13,044 nt of DNA from Paludibacter sp. UBA5753 (GCA_002427615.1 DIFH01000088.1:5163-18206), one strand, 5' to 3'; numbered from the stretch's first letter, positions 6,668 to 13,044 are shown. The notes: generated by a model not told the origin, from the sequence alone. Numbers and translations: made by a program.

Positions 6668-7876
6668 ATGAAATACATAATAATACTTGGCGACGGCATG
6701 GCGGATGAGCCCATTGCCGCACTTGGAAATAAAACTTGTTTGCAGGCTGCAAATAAACCGAATATCGACAAAGTGGCGGCGTTGGGTCGTAGCGGGATGC
6801 TCGATACCATTCCCGAAGGCTTTGCGCCGGGAAGTGAAATTGCCAACTTGAGCGTGATGGGTTACGATGTTCCCAAAGTCTTTGAAGGACGCGGATCGCT
6901 GGAAGCGGCAAGTATGGGTGTAACCATCGAAGATGGCGAAATGGCCATGCGTTGCAACCTGATTTGCATCACAGACGGTAAAATCAAGAATCACTCAGCC
7001 GGGCATATCAGCAATGAAGAAGCCGAAGAGTTGATTCTTTTTTTGCAAAAAGAACTCGGGAACGACGTTGTTAATTTTTATCCGGGCGTTTCGTATCGTC
7101 ATTTGTTGAAAATAAAAGGAGGTAAAAAGGAACTGAAATGTACGCCGCCTCACGATGTGCCGGGAACGCCTTTTGCCGATGTGCTGATTCAGGCTGAAAC
7201 GCAAGAAGCGGAAACAACTGCCGGAATGCTGAATGATTTGATCATTCGTTCGCAGGAACTGCTGGAAAATCATCCGGTAAACCTGAAACGTGCAGCTGCC
7301 GGAAAAGACAAAGCCAACAGCATCTGGCCCTGGTCTCCCGGTTACAAACCCGACATGAAAACCCTGCTCGAACTGTATAACCTGAAAAACGGTTCGGTGA
7401 TTTCGGCCGTGGATTTAATTAAAGGAATCGGGGTGTATGCCGGCTTGAAAGTGATAAACGTGGAAGGAGCCACCGGACTTTACAATACCAATTATGAAGG
7501 TAAAACGCAGGCTGCTATCGATGCGTTGCGCGCCGACGATTTTGTGTATCTGCATATCGAAGCCAGCGACGAAGCCGGACACGAAGGCGATGTGGACTTG
7601 AAAATCAAAACAATAGAATACCTCGATTATCGCGTGGTGAAACCTATTTTAGAAGAAGTTTCAACCTGGGACGAACCGGTTACCATAGCCATTCTCCCCG
7701 ATCATCCGACGCCGTGTGCCACCAAAACGCATACTAACAAACCGGTTCCGTTTGTCATTTACCGTCCGGGAGAAACACCTGACGAAGTTACGGTTTATGA
7801 TGAATTCGCCAGTGCAAAAGGAAGTTACGGCTTGTTGAAGGGAATGGAGTTTATGAAAAAACTGATAGTCACTTAA
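6668..7876 (+). CDS. ApgM-family protein; proposed homoserine kinase
   Basis: 402-residue alkaline-phosphatase-superfamily protein of the archaeal-type, cofactor-independent phosphoglycerate mutase (ApgM) family. Metal and active-site residues are present: Asp9 in ILGDGMADEP (6-15), the nucleophile Ser56 in PGSEIANLS (54-62), ASDEAGHEGD (299-308) with Asp301 and His305, LPDHPTP (343-349) with Asp345 and His346, and His355 in KTHT. Immediate linkage to thrC fits the subfamily known as the proposed homoserine kinase (TIGR02535), common in Bacteroidales, which would make O-phosphohomoserine for ThrC. I favour that role, but genuine phosphoglycerate mutase activity cannot be excluded from sequence. 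The start MKYIIILGDGM is chosen over an in-frame ATG at 6602 because the extra 22 codons are made by a palindromic repeat and the family begins here. Confidence 0.9.
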   Translation: MKYIIILGDGMADEPIAALGNKTCLQAANKPNIDKVAALGRSGMLDTIPEGFAPGSEIANLSVMGYDVPKVFEGRGSLEAASMGVTIEDGEMAMRCNLICITDGKIKNHSAGHISNEEAEELILFLQKELGNDVVNFYPGVSYRHLLKIKGGKKELKCTPPHDVPGTPFADVLIQAETQEAETTAGMLNDLIIRSQELLENHPVNLKRAAAGKDKANSIWPWSPGYKPDMKTLLELYNLKNGSVISAVDLIKGIGVYAGLKVINVEGATGLYNTNYEGKTQAAIDALRADDFVYLHIEASDEAGHEGDVDLKIKTIEYLDYRVVKPILEEVSTWDEPVTIAILPDHPTPCATKTHTNKPVPFVIYRPGETPDEVTVYDEFASAKGSYGLLKGMEFMKKLIVT

Positions 7877-7910
7877 ATTTTTCAAAGGGAGATTTTTTGT
7901 GGGCTCTAAA
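7877..7910 (+). repeat. Dispersed repeat, degenerate copy 3
   Basis: TTTTTC-AAAGGGAGA followed by a T-rich stretch and GTGGGCTCTAAA lines up with the copy before ribE (TTTTCCC-TTC-GGGGAAA, then GGGGGCTAAAA). The stem is largely lost. It begins right after the apgM stop. The assignment rests on the tail more than on the stem. Confidence 0.3.
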
Positions 7911-7943
7911 AAATATAAACACTTATAGATGCCGCCTTCAAAT

Positions 7944-7970
7944 ACCTCCTTCGGAGGGTTAAGGGGCTGG
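7944..7970 (+). repeat. Dispersed hairpin repeat, copy 4
   Basis: CCTCC (7945-7949) pairs perfectly with GGAGG (7953-7957) around a TTC loop and is followed by GTTAAGGGGCTGG. It lies 16 bases before the thrC ATG and lies within the open upstream extension (7929-7985) of the thrC frame. Confidence 0.65.
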
Positions 7971-7985
7971 ATTGAATATTTAAAA

Positions 7986-9305
7986 ATGAAATATTACAGT
8001 ACCAACAAAAAAGTAAGCGGCGCAAGTCTGGAAGATGCCGTAGTGAAAGGATTAGCCGAGGATAAGGGGTTATTTATGCCCGATTCTATTCCTGAAATTC
8101 CTTCGATGTTTTACGAAAATATTGATAAAATGTCGTTTCAGGATATGGCGTACACGGTGGCGTATATGCTTTTTGGAGAAGACGTTCATGCCAATGTGTT
8201 GAAAATGATTGTGAACGACACGCTTAGCTTCGATGTTCCTTTGGTGAGAGTGGAAGAAAATATCTATAGTCTCGAACTTTTTCATGGACCGACATTGGCT
8301 TTTAAAGATGTAGGCGCCAGGTTTATGTCGCGCATGTTGGGCTATTTTATTCAACGTCGGGAGGACAAACATAAGCAGGTAAATGTATTGGTTGCCACTT
8401 CGGGTGATACAGGGAGCGCTGTTGCCAATGGATTTTTAGGCGTCGAGGGTATCCATGTGTATGTGCTTTACCCCAAAGGGTTGGTAAGCCCGATTCAGGA
8501 ATGCCAGTTTACTACTTTGGGTCAGAATATTACTGCTTTGGAAGTGGATGGAACTTTCGACGATTGCCAGGCTTTGGTAAAGTCGGCTTTTATGGACGAA
8601 GAGTTAAACGCCAGAATAAAACTGACTTCGGCCAACTCCATTAACGTGGCTCGTTTTCTTCCGCAGGCTTTTTATTATTTTTATGCATTTGCTCAACTGA
8701 AAGTAATATCGGAAGCTGCTGCCATAAATATGGTGGTTTGCGTACCGAGCGGAAACTTTGGTAATATCACTGCCGGACTTTTTGCCAAACGCATGGGTTT
8801 ACCCGTTAAACGTTTTATTGCAGCCAATAACCGCAACGATATTTTTCTTCAATATCTACGAACCGGCGAATACAAGCCGCGTCCTTCCGTTTCGACCATT
8901 GCCAATGCCATGGATGTGGGCGATCCGAGTAATTTTGCACGTATTTTGGATTTGTACGGAAATTCGCACGAAGCCATTTCGGCAGAAATCAGCGGTGTAA
9001 GCTATACCGATGAACAAATTGCCGAAACGTTGAAAACCTGTAAAAAAGAAACCGGTTATCTGCTCGATCCGCATGGAGCTTGTGGTTATCAGGCATTGAA
9101 AGATGGATTGAAAGAAGGAGAAGTGGGTGTTTTCCTTGAAACGGCTCATCCGGCAAAATTTTTAGAAACCGTGGAAAATATACTTGGAGAGAAAGTGGAA
9201 ATTCCGGCAAAATTGCAGGAATTTATGAAAGGAGAGAAGAAAAACGAATCGATGTCGAAAAAGTTTGAGGATTTTAAGGCGTATTTGCTAAATACAGCCA
9301 CTTAA
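7986..9305 (+). CDS. thrC: Threonine synthase
   Basis: PLP enzyme converting O-phospho-L-homoserine to L-threonine and phosphate, the last step of threonine synthesis in the cytosol. The 439 residues fit the longer class of ThrC found in enterics, yeast and Bacteroidota. The N-terminus MKYYSTNKKVSGASLEDAV is typical. Lys107 in LAFKDVG (104-110) is the Schiff-base lysine. TSGDTGSA (138-145), SANSINVAR (215-223) and the phosphate-binding SGNFGN (255-260) complete the active site, and the C-terminal domain carries DPHGACGY (361-368) and ETAHPAKF (385-392). An ATG at 7929 would add 19 codons translated from the repeat, which is unlike the family, so the later start is chosen. The ApgM-type gene 109 bases upstream is its probable pathway partner. 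Confidence 0.95.
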   Translation: MKYYSTNKKVSGASLEDAVVKGLAEDKGLFMPDSIPEIPSMFYENIDKMSFQDMAYTVAYMLFGEDVHANVLKMIVNDTLSFDVPLVRVEENIYSLELFHGPTLAFKDVGARFMSRMLGYFIQRREDKHKQVNVLVATSGDTGSAVANGFLGVEGIHVYVLYPKGLVSPIQECQFTTLGQNITALEVDGTFDDCQALVKSAFMDEELNARIKLTSANSINVARFLPQAFYYFYAFAQLKVISEAAAINMVVCVPSGNFGNITAGLFAKRMGLPVKRFIAANNRNDIFLQYLRTGEYKPRPSVSTIANAMDVGDPSNFARILDLYGNSHEAISAEISGVSYTDEQIAETLKTCKKETGYLLDPHGACGYQALKDGLKEGEVGVFLETAHPAKFLETVENILGEKVEIPAKLQEFMKGEKKNESMSKKFEDFKAYLLNTAT

Positions 9306-9308
9306 ATC

Positions 9309-9344
9309 CTCTGTCAGATGACGGAGACTTTAAGGTTAAGTCTC
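9309..9344 (+). other. Two overlapping, competing hairpins between thrC and ribE
   Basis: CTCTGTC (9309-9315) pairs with GACGGAG (9320-9326) around AGAT. GAGACTT (9324-9330) pairs perfectly with AAGTCTC (9338-9344) around TAAGGTT. The bases 9324-9326 belong to both stems, so the full structures exclude each other. Neither is followed by a T-run, so a terminator role is uncertain. Confidence 0.45.
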
Positions 9345-9376
9345 TACTAAATAGATATTTTAAAAAATTATAATTT

Positions 9377-9406
9377 AATTTTCCCTTCGGGGAAATTTAG
9401 GGGGCT
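9377..9406 (+). repeat. Dispersed hairpin repeat, copy 5, abutting the ribE start
   Basis: AATTTTCCC (9377-9385) pairs with GGGGAAATT (9389-9397) around a TTC loop, nine pairs with one G-U, followed by TAGGGGGCT. It ends four bases before the ribE ATG, so the G-run lies in the ribosome-binding region. It is the best-formed copy in the window. Confidence 0.65.
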
Positions 9407-9410
9407 AAAA

Positions 9411-10010
9411 ATGTTTTCAGGGATAATAGAAGAAGCGGCTCAAGTGGTTGCATTGCGTAAAGAACAGGAAAACCTGCATATAACGATGGAATGTTCGTTT
9501 GTTGGTGAATTGAAGATAGACCAAAGCGTGGCACACAATGGCGTATGTTTAACCGTGGTCGGGAAATCGGATAAAACATATACCGTAACAGCCATCAAAG
9601 AAACACTCGATCGCAGCAATCTTGGTAAATTGGCGGTTGGCAGTAAAGTAAATCTCGAACGAAGTATGATGATGAACGGTCGCTTAGACGGGCATATCGT
9701 GCAAGGGCACGTTGACCAGACCGCCATTTGTACCGAAGTAAAAGAAATGGATGGAAGCTGGTATTTTACTTTTGAATATGTTTTTGATAAAGAAATGGCT
9801 AAGCGAGGCTATACGACGGTAGATAAAGGTTCGGTAACGGTAAATGGCGTAAGTCTCACCGTTTGTAATCCGACCAACAACAGTTTTCAGGTAGCCATTA
9901 TTCCCTATACCCACGAGCATACCAATTTTAATCAGATTCAGGTTGGAACTGTCGTTAATATCGAATTTGATATTATTGGCAAATATGTGAGCCGAATGAT
10001 GTCGTTTTAA
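9411..10010 (+). CDS. ribE: Riboflavin synthase, alpha subunit
   Basis: Catalyses dismutation of two 6,7-dimethyl-8-ribityllumazine molecules to riboflavin plus a pyrimidinedione, the final step of riboflavin synthesis; the family acts as a cytosolic homotrimer. The 199 residues contain the two repeated lumazine-binding barrels. Barrel 1 (1-96) starts MFSGIIEE and has NGVCLTV (43-49). Barrel 2 (about 97-188) begins after GHIVQGHVD (94-102) and has NGVSLTV (145-151) and PYTHEHTNF (165-173). The C-terminal trimerisation part is short compared with E. coli (213 residues), as in many relatives. The start is fixed by the conserved N-terminus. No other rib gene and no FMN riboswitch is nearby; the leader consists of a dispersed repeat. 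Confidence 0.95.
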   Translation: MFSGIIEEAAQVVALRKEQENLHITMECSFVGELKIDQSVAHNGVCLTVVGKSDKTYTVTAIKETLDRSNLGKLAVGSKVNLERSMMMNGRLDGHIVQGHVDQTAICTEVKEMDGSWYFTFEYVFDKEMAKRGYTTVDKGSVTVNGVSLTVCNPTNNSFQVAIIPYTHEHTNFNQIQVGTVVNIEFDIIGKYVSRMMSF

Positions 10011-10044
10011 GCAATGTTACTTCTCTTTTTCAGGCGATACGTCA

Positions 10045-10064
10045 AACTAAAAGGAGTTTTAGTT
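10045..10064 (+). other. Perfect 8-bp hairpin after ribE
   Basis: AACTAAAA (10045-10052) pairs with TTTTAGTT (10057-10064) around GGAG. It lies 34 bases after the ribE stop without a following T-run. It may be a weak terminator or an mRNA-stabilising 3' end. Confidence 0.4.
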
Positions 10065-10116
10065 GTTACAGATGTAGTAAATTTTGTTATTACTTGTAGA
10101 ACAGATAACACAATTA

Positions 10117-10146
10117 TTGAATAACGCTTCAATTTGTGTATCTTTT
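10117..10146 (+). promoter_or_regulatory. Possible promoter for the membrane Nudix gene
   Basis: TTG (10117-10119) and TATCTTTT (10139-10146, seven of eight matches to TAnnTTTG) are 19 bases apart. The match ends in T where G is expected, and the long T-run makes it less specific. The position, 26 bases before the ATG, is reasonable. Confidence 0.3.
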
Positions 10147-10171
10147 TTTTTGAAAAGGCGTATTGCGAAAT

Positions 10172-11341
10172 ATGAAAAAATTGAGACAACAAATAAACGA
10201 ATCATTTTTTAATCCCGTATTGCATTTCTTGCCATTAATTGTGTTTATGGTAGTTTATGATTTTTGGGGGTTGAATATTGCCTGGTCAGTTTCTTTACCA
10301 GTAACTTTATTGTTGTTTGTCTATATCTTTTTTCTCTATCGAAAAATGATAGAATGGTTTCTGTTTTCTACCATTATTTTTCTTTTTGTAGGTGCGATAG
10401 TCACTATTATACCAGTCGGTAAACTTCCTATTGCCATCAGGGATGTTTCTTTGGAATATACAGTTTTATTGGTCTTTATTTTATCTTTGGTTTTTAGGTA
10501 CCAAATAGAGATGTTTATAAACAACAGAAAATCTAAAATGTTGTCAATGACTAATAACCTGAACGAATTGTTCAGACTGTTGTTGATTTTAGGTTCTGTA
10601 ATTTTTGTATATGTCCATGCTTATTCCCTGCTTTATTTATTCCAGATACCCAATTTAGAAAATTCGATTAATTTTCTTCATGGCGCTTATTTGACTGCAT
10701 TTTTCTTTGTTATTTTTTACGAATGTTTTCGTGTTACATTGATTCGGGTCAATTTGCTGCGCGAAGAGTGGTGGCCGATAGTAAACGAAAAAGGCAAAAT
10801 AATCGGTTCGATACACAATAAAACGAGCATTCAGGAAGAAAAAAAATACATGCACCCTGTTGTGAGGGTTATGTTGATAGAAAATAACCGTATTTTTCTC
10901 CAAAAACGCTGCAGGCAAGATATTCTGTATCCCGGATTTTGGGATACTGCGGTTTCTAATCATGTTAAAGTGAATGAGACTGTTGATCGATGTATTAGGC
11001 GGACTGTAAGCGAACGTTATGGAATAAGTGAGTTAAAGCCGATTTTCTTGTCAAATTATATACACGAAACGGAATGTGAGTATCATTATGCTTTTCTTTT
11101 CGTTGCCTGTAATTTGCCCGATCTTGAGCCTAACCCAAAGTATATTGATCAAGCTAAATGGTGGACTTTAGCTCAGATAGAGGAAAATCGTACAACAGGA
11201 ATTTTCACGGAAAATTTTTTGACCGAGTTCGAATTGATTAAACGGAGTGGTTTGCTCGAATCCGGCCGGTGCGAATGTGAATGTCGGTTGAAGGAAACCT
11301 TGAGTAAAACTCTTCCCCTCAATTATAAAGCAAGCGGATGA
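10172..11341 (+). CDS. Membrane protein with C-terminal, degenerate Nudix domain
   Basis: 389 residues. The N-terminal half has about six hydrophobic helices (approximately 15-35, 36-55, 60-82, 93-109, 132-158 and 168-190). A soluble Nudix fold follows (about 228-345) that resembles the IPP-isomerase-like branch, with HPVVRVMLI, IFLQKRCRQDILYPGFWDTA (241-260) and a final WWTLAQIEE. The Nudix box (G-x5-E-x7-REUxEExGU) reads N263-x5-E269-x7-R277-T-V-S-E281-R-Y-G284-I285. The opening Gly and two of the three signature glutamates (now Thr278 and Arg282) are replaced, so ordinary Nudix hydrolysis is doubtful. His264 and an acidic cluster at 299-303 could still bind metal as in IPP isomerase; this is inference. 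The tail has a Cys-Glu-Cys-Glu-Cys run (367-371). The ATG is chosen over an upstream TTG at 10163. Substrate and function are unknown. Confidence 0.82.
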   Translation: MKKLRQQINESFFNPVLHFLPLIVFMVVYDFWGLNIAWSVSLPVTLLLFVYIFFLYRKMIEWFLFSTIIFLFVGAIVTIIPVGKLPIAIRDVSLEYTVLLVFILSLVFRYQIEMFINNRKSKMLSMTNNLNELFRLLLILGSVIFVYVHAYSLLYLFQIPNLENSINFLHGAYLTAFFFVIFYECFRVTLIRVNLLREEWWPIVNEKGKIIGSIHNKTSIQEEKKYMHPVVRVMLIENNRIFLQKRCRQDILYPGFWDTAVSNHVKVNETVDRCIRRTVSERYGISELKPIFLSNYIHETECEYHYAFLFVACNLPDLEPNPKYIDQAKWWTLAQIEENRTTGIFTENFLTEFELIKRSGLLESGRCECECRLKETLSKTLPLNYKASG

Positions 11342-11360
11342 TAATCGTTTTAAAATAAAT

Positions 11361-11390
11361 GCGTCAGGTTTATGTTGTTGAACCTGACGC
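11361..11390. terminator. Shared hairpin terminator between convergent genes
   Basis: GCGTCAGGTT (11361-11370) and AACCTGACGC (11381-11390) form a perfect ten-pair stem with a ten-base loop. On the minus strand the stem is followed by ATTTATTTT, a weak T-tract; on the plus strand by TTAAATG. It probably ends the hydrogenase transcript and perhaps also the Nudix transcript. Confidence 0.65.
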
Positions 11391-11425
11391 TTAAATGTTG
11401 GGATGTATGATTGATTGTATTTTTA

Positions 11426-12850
11426 CTAAATTTCACCCATCGCCTTTTTAAATATTTTCTGTGCTTGTGTGTAATCTACTTTTCCGCAGGGACCCGAAAT
11501 GCAACCACCTTCGCATGCCATTACTTCAATGAAATTTCCCGGAGCTTTGCCTTTGGCGTAAGCCCGTAAAAGGGCGACGTTCTTTTTGTTTAAATTTGCC
11601 ACCGAAATGGGTTTTACGCCTAATTGCGGATACATGGTTTGTATGGCGGCAATTACGCCTCCTGCCCGGGCAAAACCTCGTCCCGCCATTGGAGCGGGTT
11701 CTTTTTCGGTTGCCGAAGCGACCATTTCAATCGCAAATCCGGTAAAAAGTGTATCGATTTCTTCAAAAGTAAGAATATAATCAATATCGGGATGATCTAA
11801 AACTTCTTTGCGTTTGCCTACGCATGGCCCGATAAAAACTACTTTAGCATCGGGGTACTTTTCTTTAGCCATTTCGATGGTATAATACATTGGTGAGCCT
11901 GTGTGAGAAACAAACGGTTTCATCTCTGTCAGGTGCTTGTTTACCAGCTCTATGTACGATGGACAACAAGAAGTAGTCATAAATTGTTGCCCGGCTTCTA
12001 ATTTATCCTGAAGTTCGTCTCCTTCACGACGTGTGGTTTCCATGGCGCCGTGAGCGACTTCCATCGCTTCGATAAAACCGATTTTTTCAACCGCTGCAGC
12101 AATTTCTCCAATTGTATTGTTAAATTGCGACAGGATAGAAGGCGCCATAATGGCCACTAATTTTTCTTCGCGTTTGATAGCCGATAAAATATCGAAAACT
12201 TGCGAAACTTCATAAATTGAACCAAACGGACAGGCATTAATACATTTTCCGCAGTATATACATTTGTCCTCGTCGATATGTTCAATACCGTTTTCATCCT
12301 TTTGAATAGCCTTTACCGGGCAAACTTCCTCGCATGGAACCGGTATGTAAACAATTGAATGGTACATACAAGCTTCCTTGCAGATGCCGCAATTAATACA
12401 TTTTGAGTGATTTATATGAGCCTGTCCGTTTTCCATAAAACTTATGGCATCTTTCGGGCAATTCATGTAGCACGAACGGGCAACGCAGCCTTTACAGAGG
12501 TTGGTTACAACATAATTCGTCTTTACGCAGGCTGTGCAGGCCTCATCAACCACAGTAAGGATGGTTTTGTTAGTTTCCTTTCGTTCCAGGGCTCGTTTGG
12601 CGTAATCGGAAAGTGGTATCAGTTCATCTTCTTCATCATCAATTGGATAACCAAGAATTGGAAGCATTTTGTATTTAAGTACTGCCCGTTCTTTGTGGAT
12701 ACAACATCTGCCTCGTGCCTGGGCATTTTTAGGGGACATTCGAATTGGAATCCGGTCAATTTCTTCGACAAGATTTCCTTCTTTAAAATGATGAATAAGT
12801 TTCGACATCAGTTCGCGGCGAACAATCATCGTGTTGTTAACAAATGCCAT
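11426..12850 (-). CDS. Monomeric [FeFe] hydrogenase (group B-like)
   Basis: 474-residue protein expected to reduce protons to H2 with electrons from ferredoxin, or the reverse, in the anaerobic cytoplasm. The C-terminal H-cluster domain has all ligands: TSCCPSY (293-299), GPCVGK (341-346) with Cys343, and MACEGGCISG (444-453) with Cys446 and Cys450. Tyr replaces the usual Trp after TSCCP, and Gly replaces Met before PC. The N-terminal part holds Cys105/108, a CxxC-x4-C-x3-C group (119-131), CINCGICKEAC (151-161), Cys173/177 and CIYCGKCINACP (197-208), enough for three or four Fe-S clusters. GRCCIHKER (47-55) is a further Cys pair. This resembles the group B enzymes known from gut Bacteroides. 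No NADH-linked partner or hyd maturase gene is in the window, so ferredoxin coupling is inferred. A Bacteroidota promoter lies 30 bases upstream. Confidence 0.93.
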   Translation of the reverse strand: MAFVNNTMIVRRELMSKLIHHFKEGNLVEEIDRIPIRMSPKNAQARGRCCIHKERAVLKYKMLPILGYPIDDEEDELIPLSDYAKRALERKETNKTILTVVDEACTACVKTNYVVTNLCKGCVARSCYMNCPKDAISFMENGQAHINHSKCINCGICKEACMYHSIVYIPVPCEEVCPVKAIQKDENGIEHIDEDKCIYCGKCINACPFGSIYEVSQVFDILSAIKREEKLVAIMAPSILSQFNNTIGEIAAAVEKIGFIEAMEVAHGAMETTRREGDELQDKLEAGQQFMTTSCCPSYIELVNKHLTEMKPFVSHTGSPMYYTIEMAKEKYPDAKVVFIGPCVGKRKEVLDHPDIDYILTFEEIDTLFTGFAIEMVASATEKEPAPMAGRGFARAGGVIAAIQTMYPQLGVKPISVANLNKKNVALLRAYAKGKAPGNFIEVMACEGGCISGPCGKVDYTQAQKIFKKAMGEI

Positions 12851-12879
12851 GTCTTTTTTTAGTTTTTTGTTTGGGTGTG

Positions 12880-12910
12880 CAAAGGTACAATTTCTTTTTT
12901 ATTAAAGAAA
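12880..12910 (-). promoter_or_regulatory. Bacteroidota promoter for the hydrogenase gene
   Basis: On the minus strand TACCTTTG (12887 down to 12880) matches TAnnTTTG exactly and is followed by CA, as is common. TTTC (12910 down to 12907), three of four matches to the -33 box, is 19 bases upstream. The leader would be about 20-25 bases. The A/T-rich block 12891-12910 also forms a TTTCTTT/AAAGAAA inverted repeat. Confidence 0.65.
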
Positions 12911-12959
12911 AAATTCCGTAATTGAAAGACCTTTTTTTAATGCAAAAACACATTTAATA

Positions 12960-13044
12960 CATGAAACGAGTATGAACACAGAGGTTCACCAAAGTTGATG
13001 AAAATCTGACATGCGAGCCTGCCTGTCGGCAGACAAGTTTCATG
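12960..13044. repeat. Palindromic repeat element at the right edge
   Basis: The segment is bounded by CATGAAAC (12960-12967) and its complement GTTTCATG (13037-13044). ATGAAACGAGT (12961-12971) is identical to the start of the 38-bp palindrome at 6602. The right part contains TGCC (13020-13023) and GGCA (13028-13031) around TGTC, flanked by partly complementary arms ending in CATG on both sides. The window stops exactly at the last pair, so the element may continue. No gene is visible from 12888 to 13044. Confidence 0.5.

Noticed and set aside
6473..6994. 173-codon open frame on the - strand across the nrnA-apgM junction
   Set aside because: It overlaps the conserved ends of two real genes and the repeat spacer, has no promoter and no recognisable motif.
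9306..9410. FMN riboswitch upstream of ribE
   Set aside because: The spacer is about 105 bases, holds a repeat and two simple hairpins, and lacks the conserved junction sequences of the FMN aptamer.
10163..10171. TTG start nine bases before the Nudix ATG
   Set aside because: It adds only three residues, and an ATG with an A-rich leader follows immediately, which is the normal start type in this window.
10045..10171. Possible riboswitch or sRNA in the ribE-Nudix spacer
   Set aside because: Only one simple 8-pair hairpin and AT-rich sequence are visible; no conserved aptamer core can be recognised.
12407..12862. 151-codon open frame on the + strand opposite the hydrogenase
   Set aside because: It is antisense to a well-conserved hydrogenase coding region, its peptide shows no recognisable domain, and its openness follows from codon bias on the other strand.

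Overview
The window looks like a chromosomal segment of a Bacteroidota bacterium, most likely order Bacteroidales. Three things point there. Intergenic regions carry the Bacteroidota housekeeping promoter (TTTG about 19 nt before TAnnTTTG), seen ahead of the sigma-factor, rpe, nrnA and hydrogenase genes. Start codons have A-rich leaders instead of strong Shine-Dalgarno sites. The gene families also fit: an ECF sigma factor with the N-terminus MKNLNQLTDDELV, a ComEC protein without a nuclease domain, an ApgM-type enzyme next to thrC, and a monomeric [FeFe] hydrogenase with an unusual Cys-rich N-terminus. I cannot name the species. No tRNA, rRNA, CRISPR array, phage gene or transposase is visible, and no stretch over 300 bases lacks a gene.

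Layout on the + strand: rlmI (23S rRNA methyltransferase, own terminator); an ECF sigma factor with a clear promoter and a 5' leader holding an 11-codon uORF; a 59-residue small protein ended by a strong terminator; rpe (pentose phosphate pathway); comEC (DNA-uptake channel); nrnA (DHH nanoRNase/pAp phosphatase); an ApgM-family protein that by context is probably the homoserine kinase substitute; thrC (threonine synthase); ribE (riboflavin synthase); and a six-helix membrane protein with a degenerate Nudix domain. On the - strand, converging on the Nudix gene across a perfect 10-bp hairpin, lies a 474-residue [FeFe] hydrogenase with its own promoter. The last 85 bases are a palindromic repeat cut by the window edge.

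How the genes relate: the ApgM-type protein and thrC plausibly catalyse successive steps, homoserine to O-phosphohomoserine to threonine. The sigma factor and small protein form a compact unit that may act together. The hydrogenase would reoxidise ferredoxin during fermentation, which suggests an anaerobe. The other neighbours look like unrelated housekeeping genes.

The most unusual content is in the spacers. At least four copies of a short hairpin repeat (pyrimidine arm, TTC loop, purine arm, then a tail ending near TTAAGGGGCT) lie upstream of rlmI, apgM, thrC and ribE. A separate 38-bp palindrome lies upstream of apgM and has a relative at the right end. Two of these repeats create false upstream start codons for apgM and thrC. 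The best candidates for new biology are the small protein behind the sigma factor and the membrane-bound Nudix protein with two lost catalytic glutamates. No complete undescribed multi-gene system is evident.
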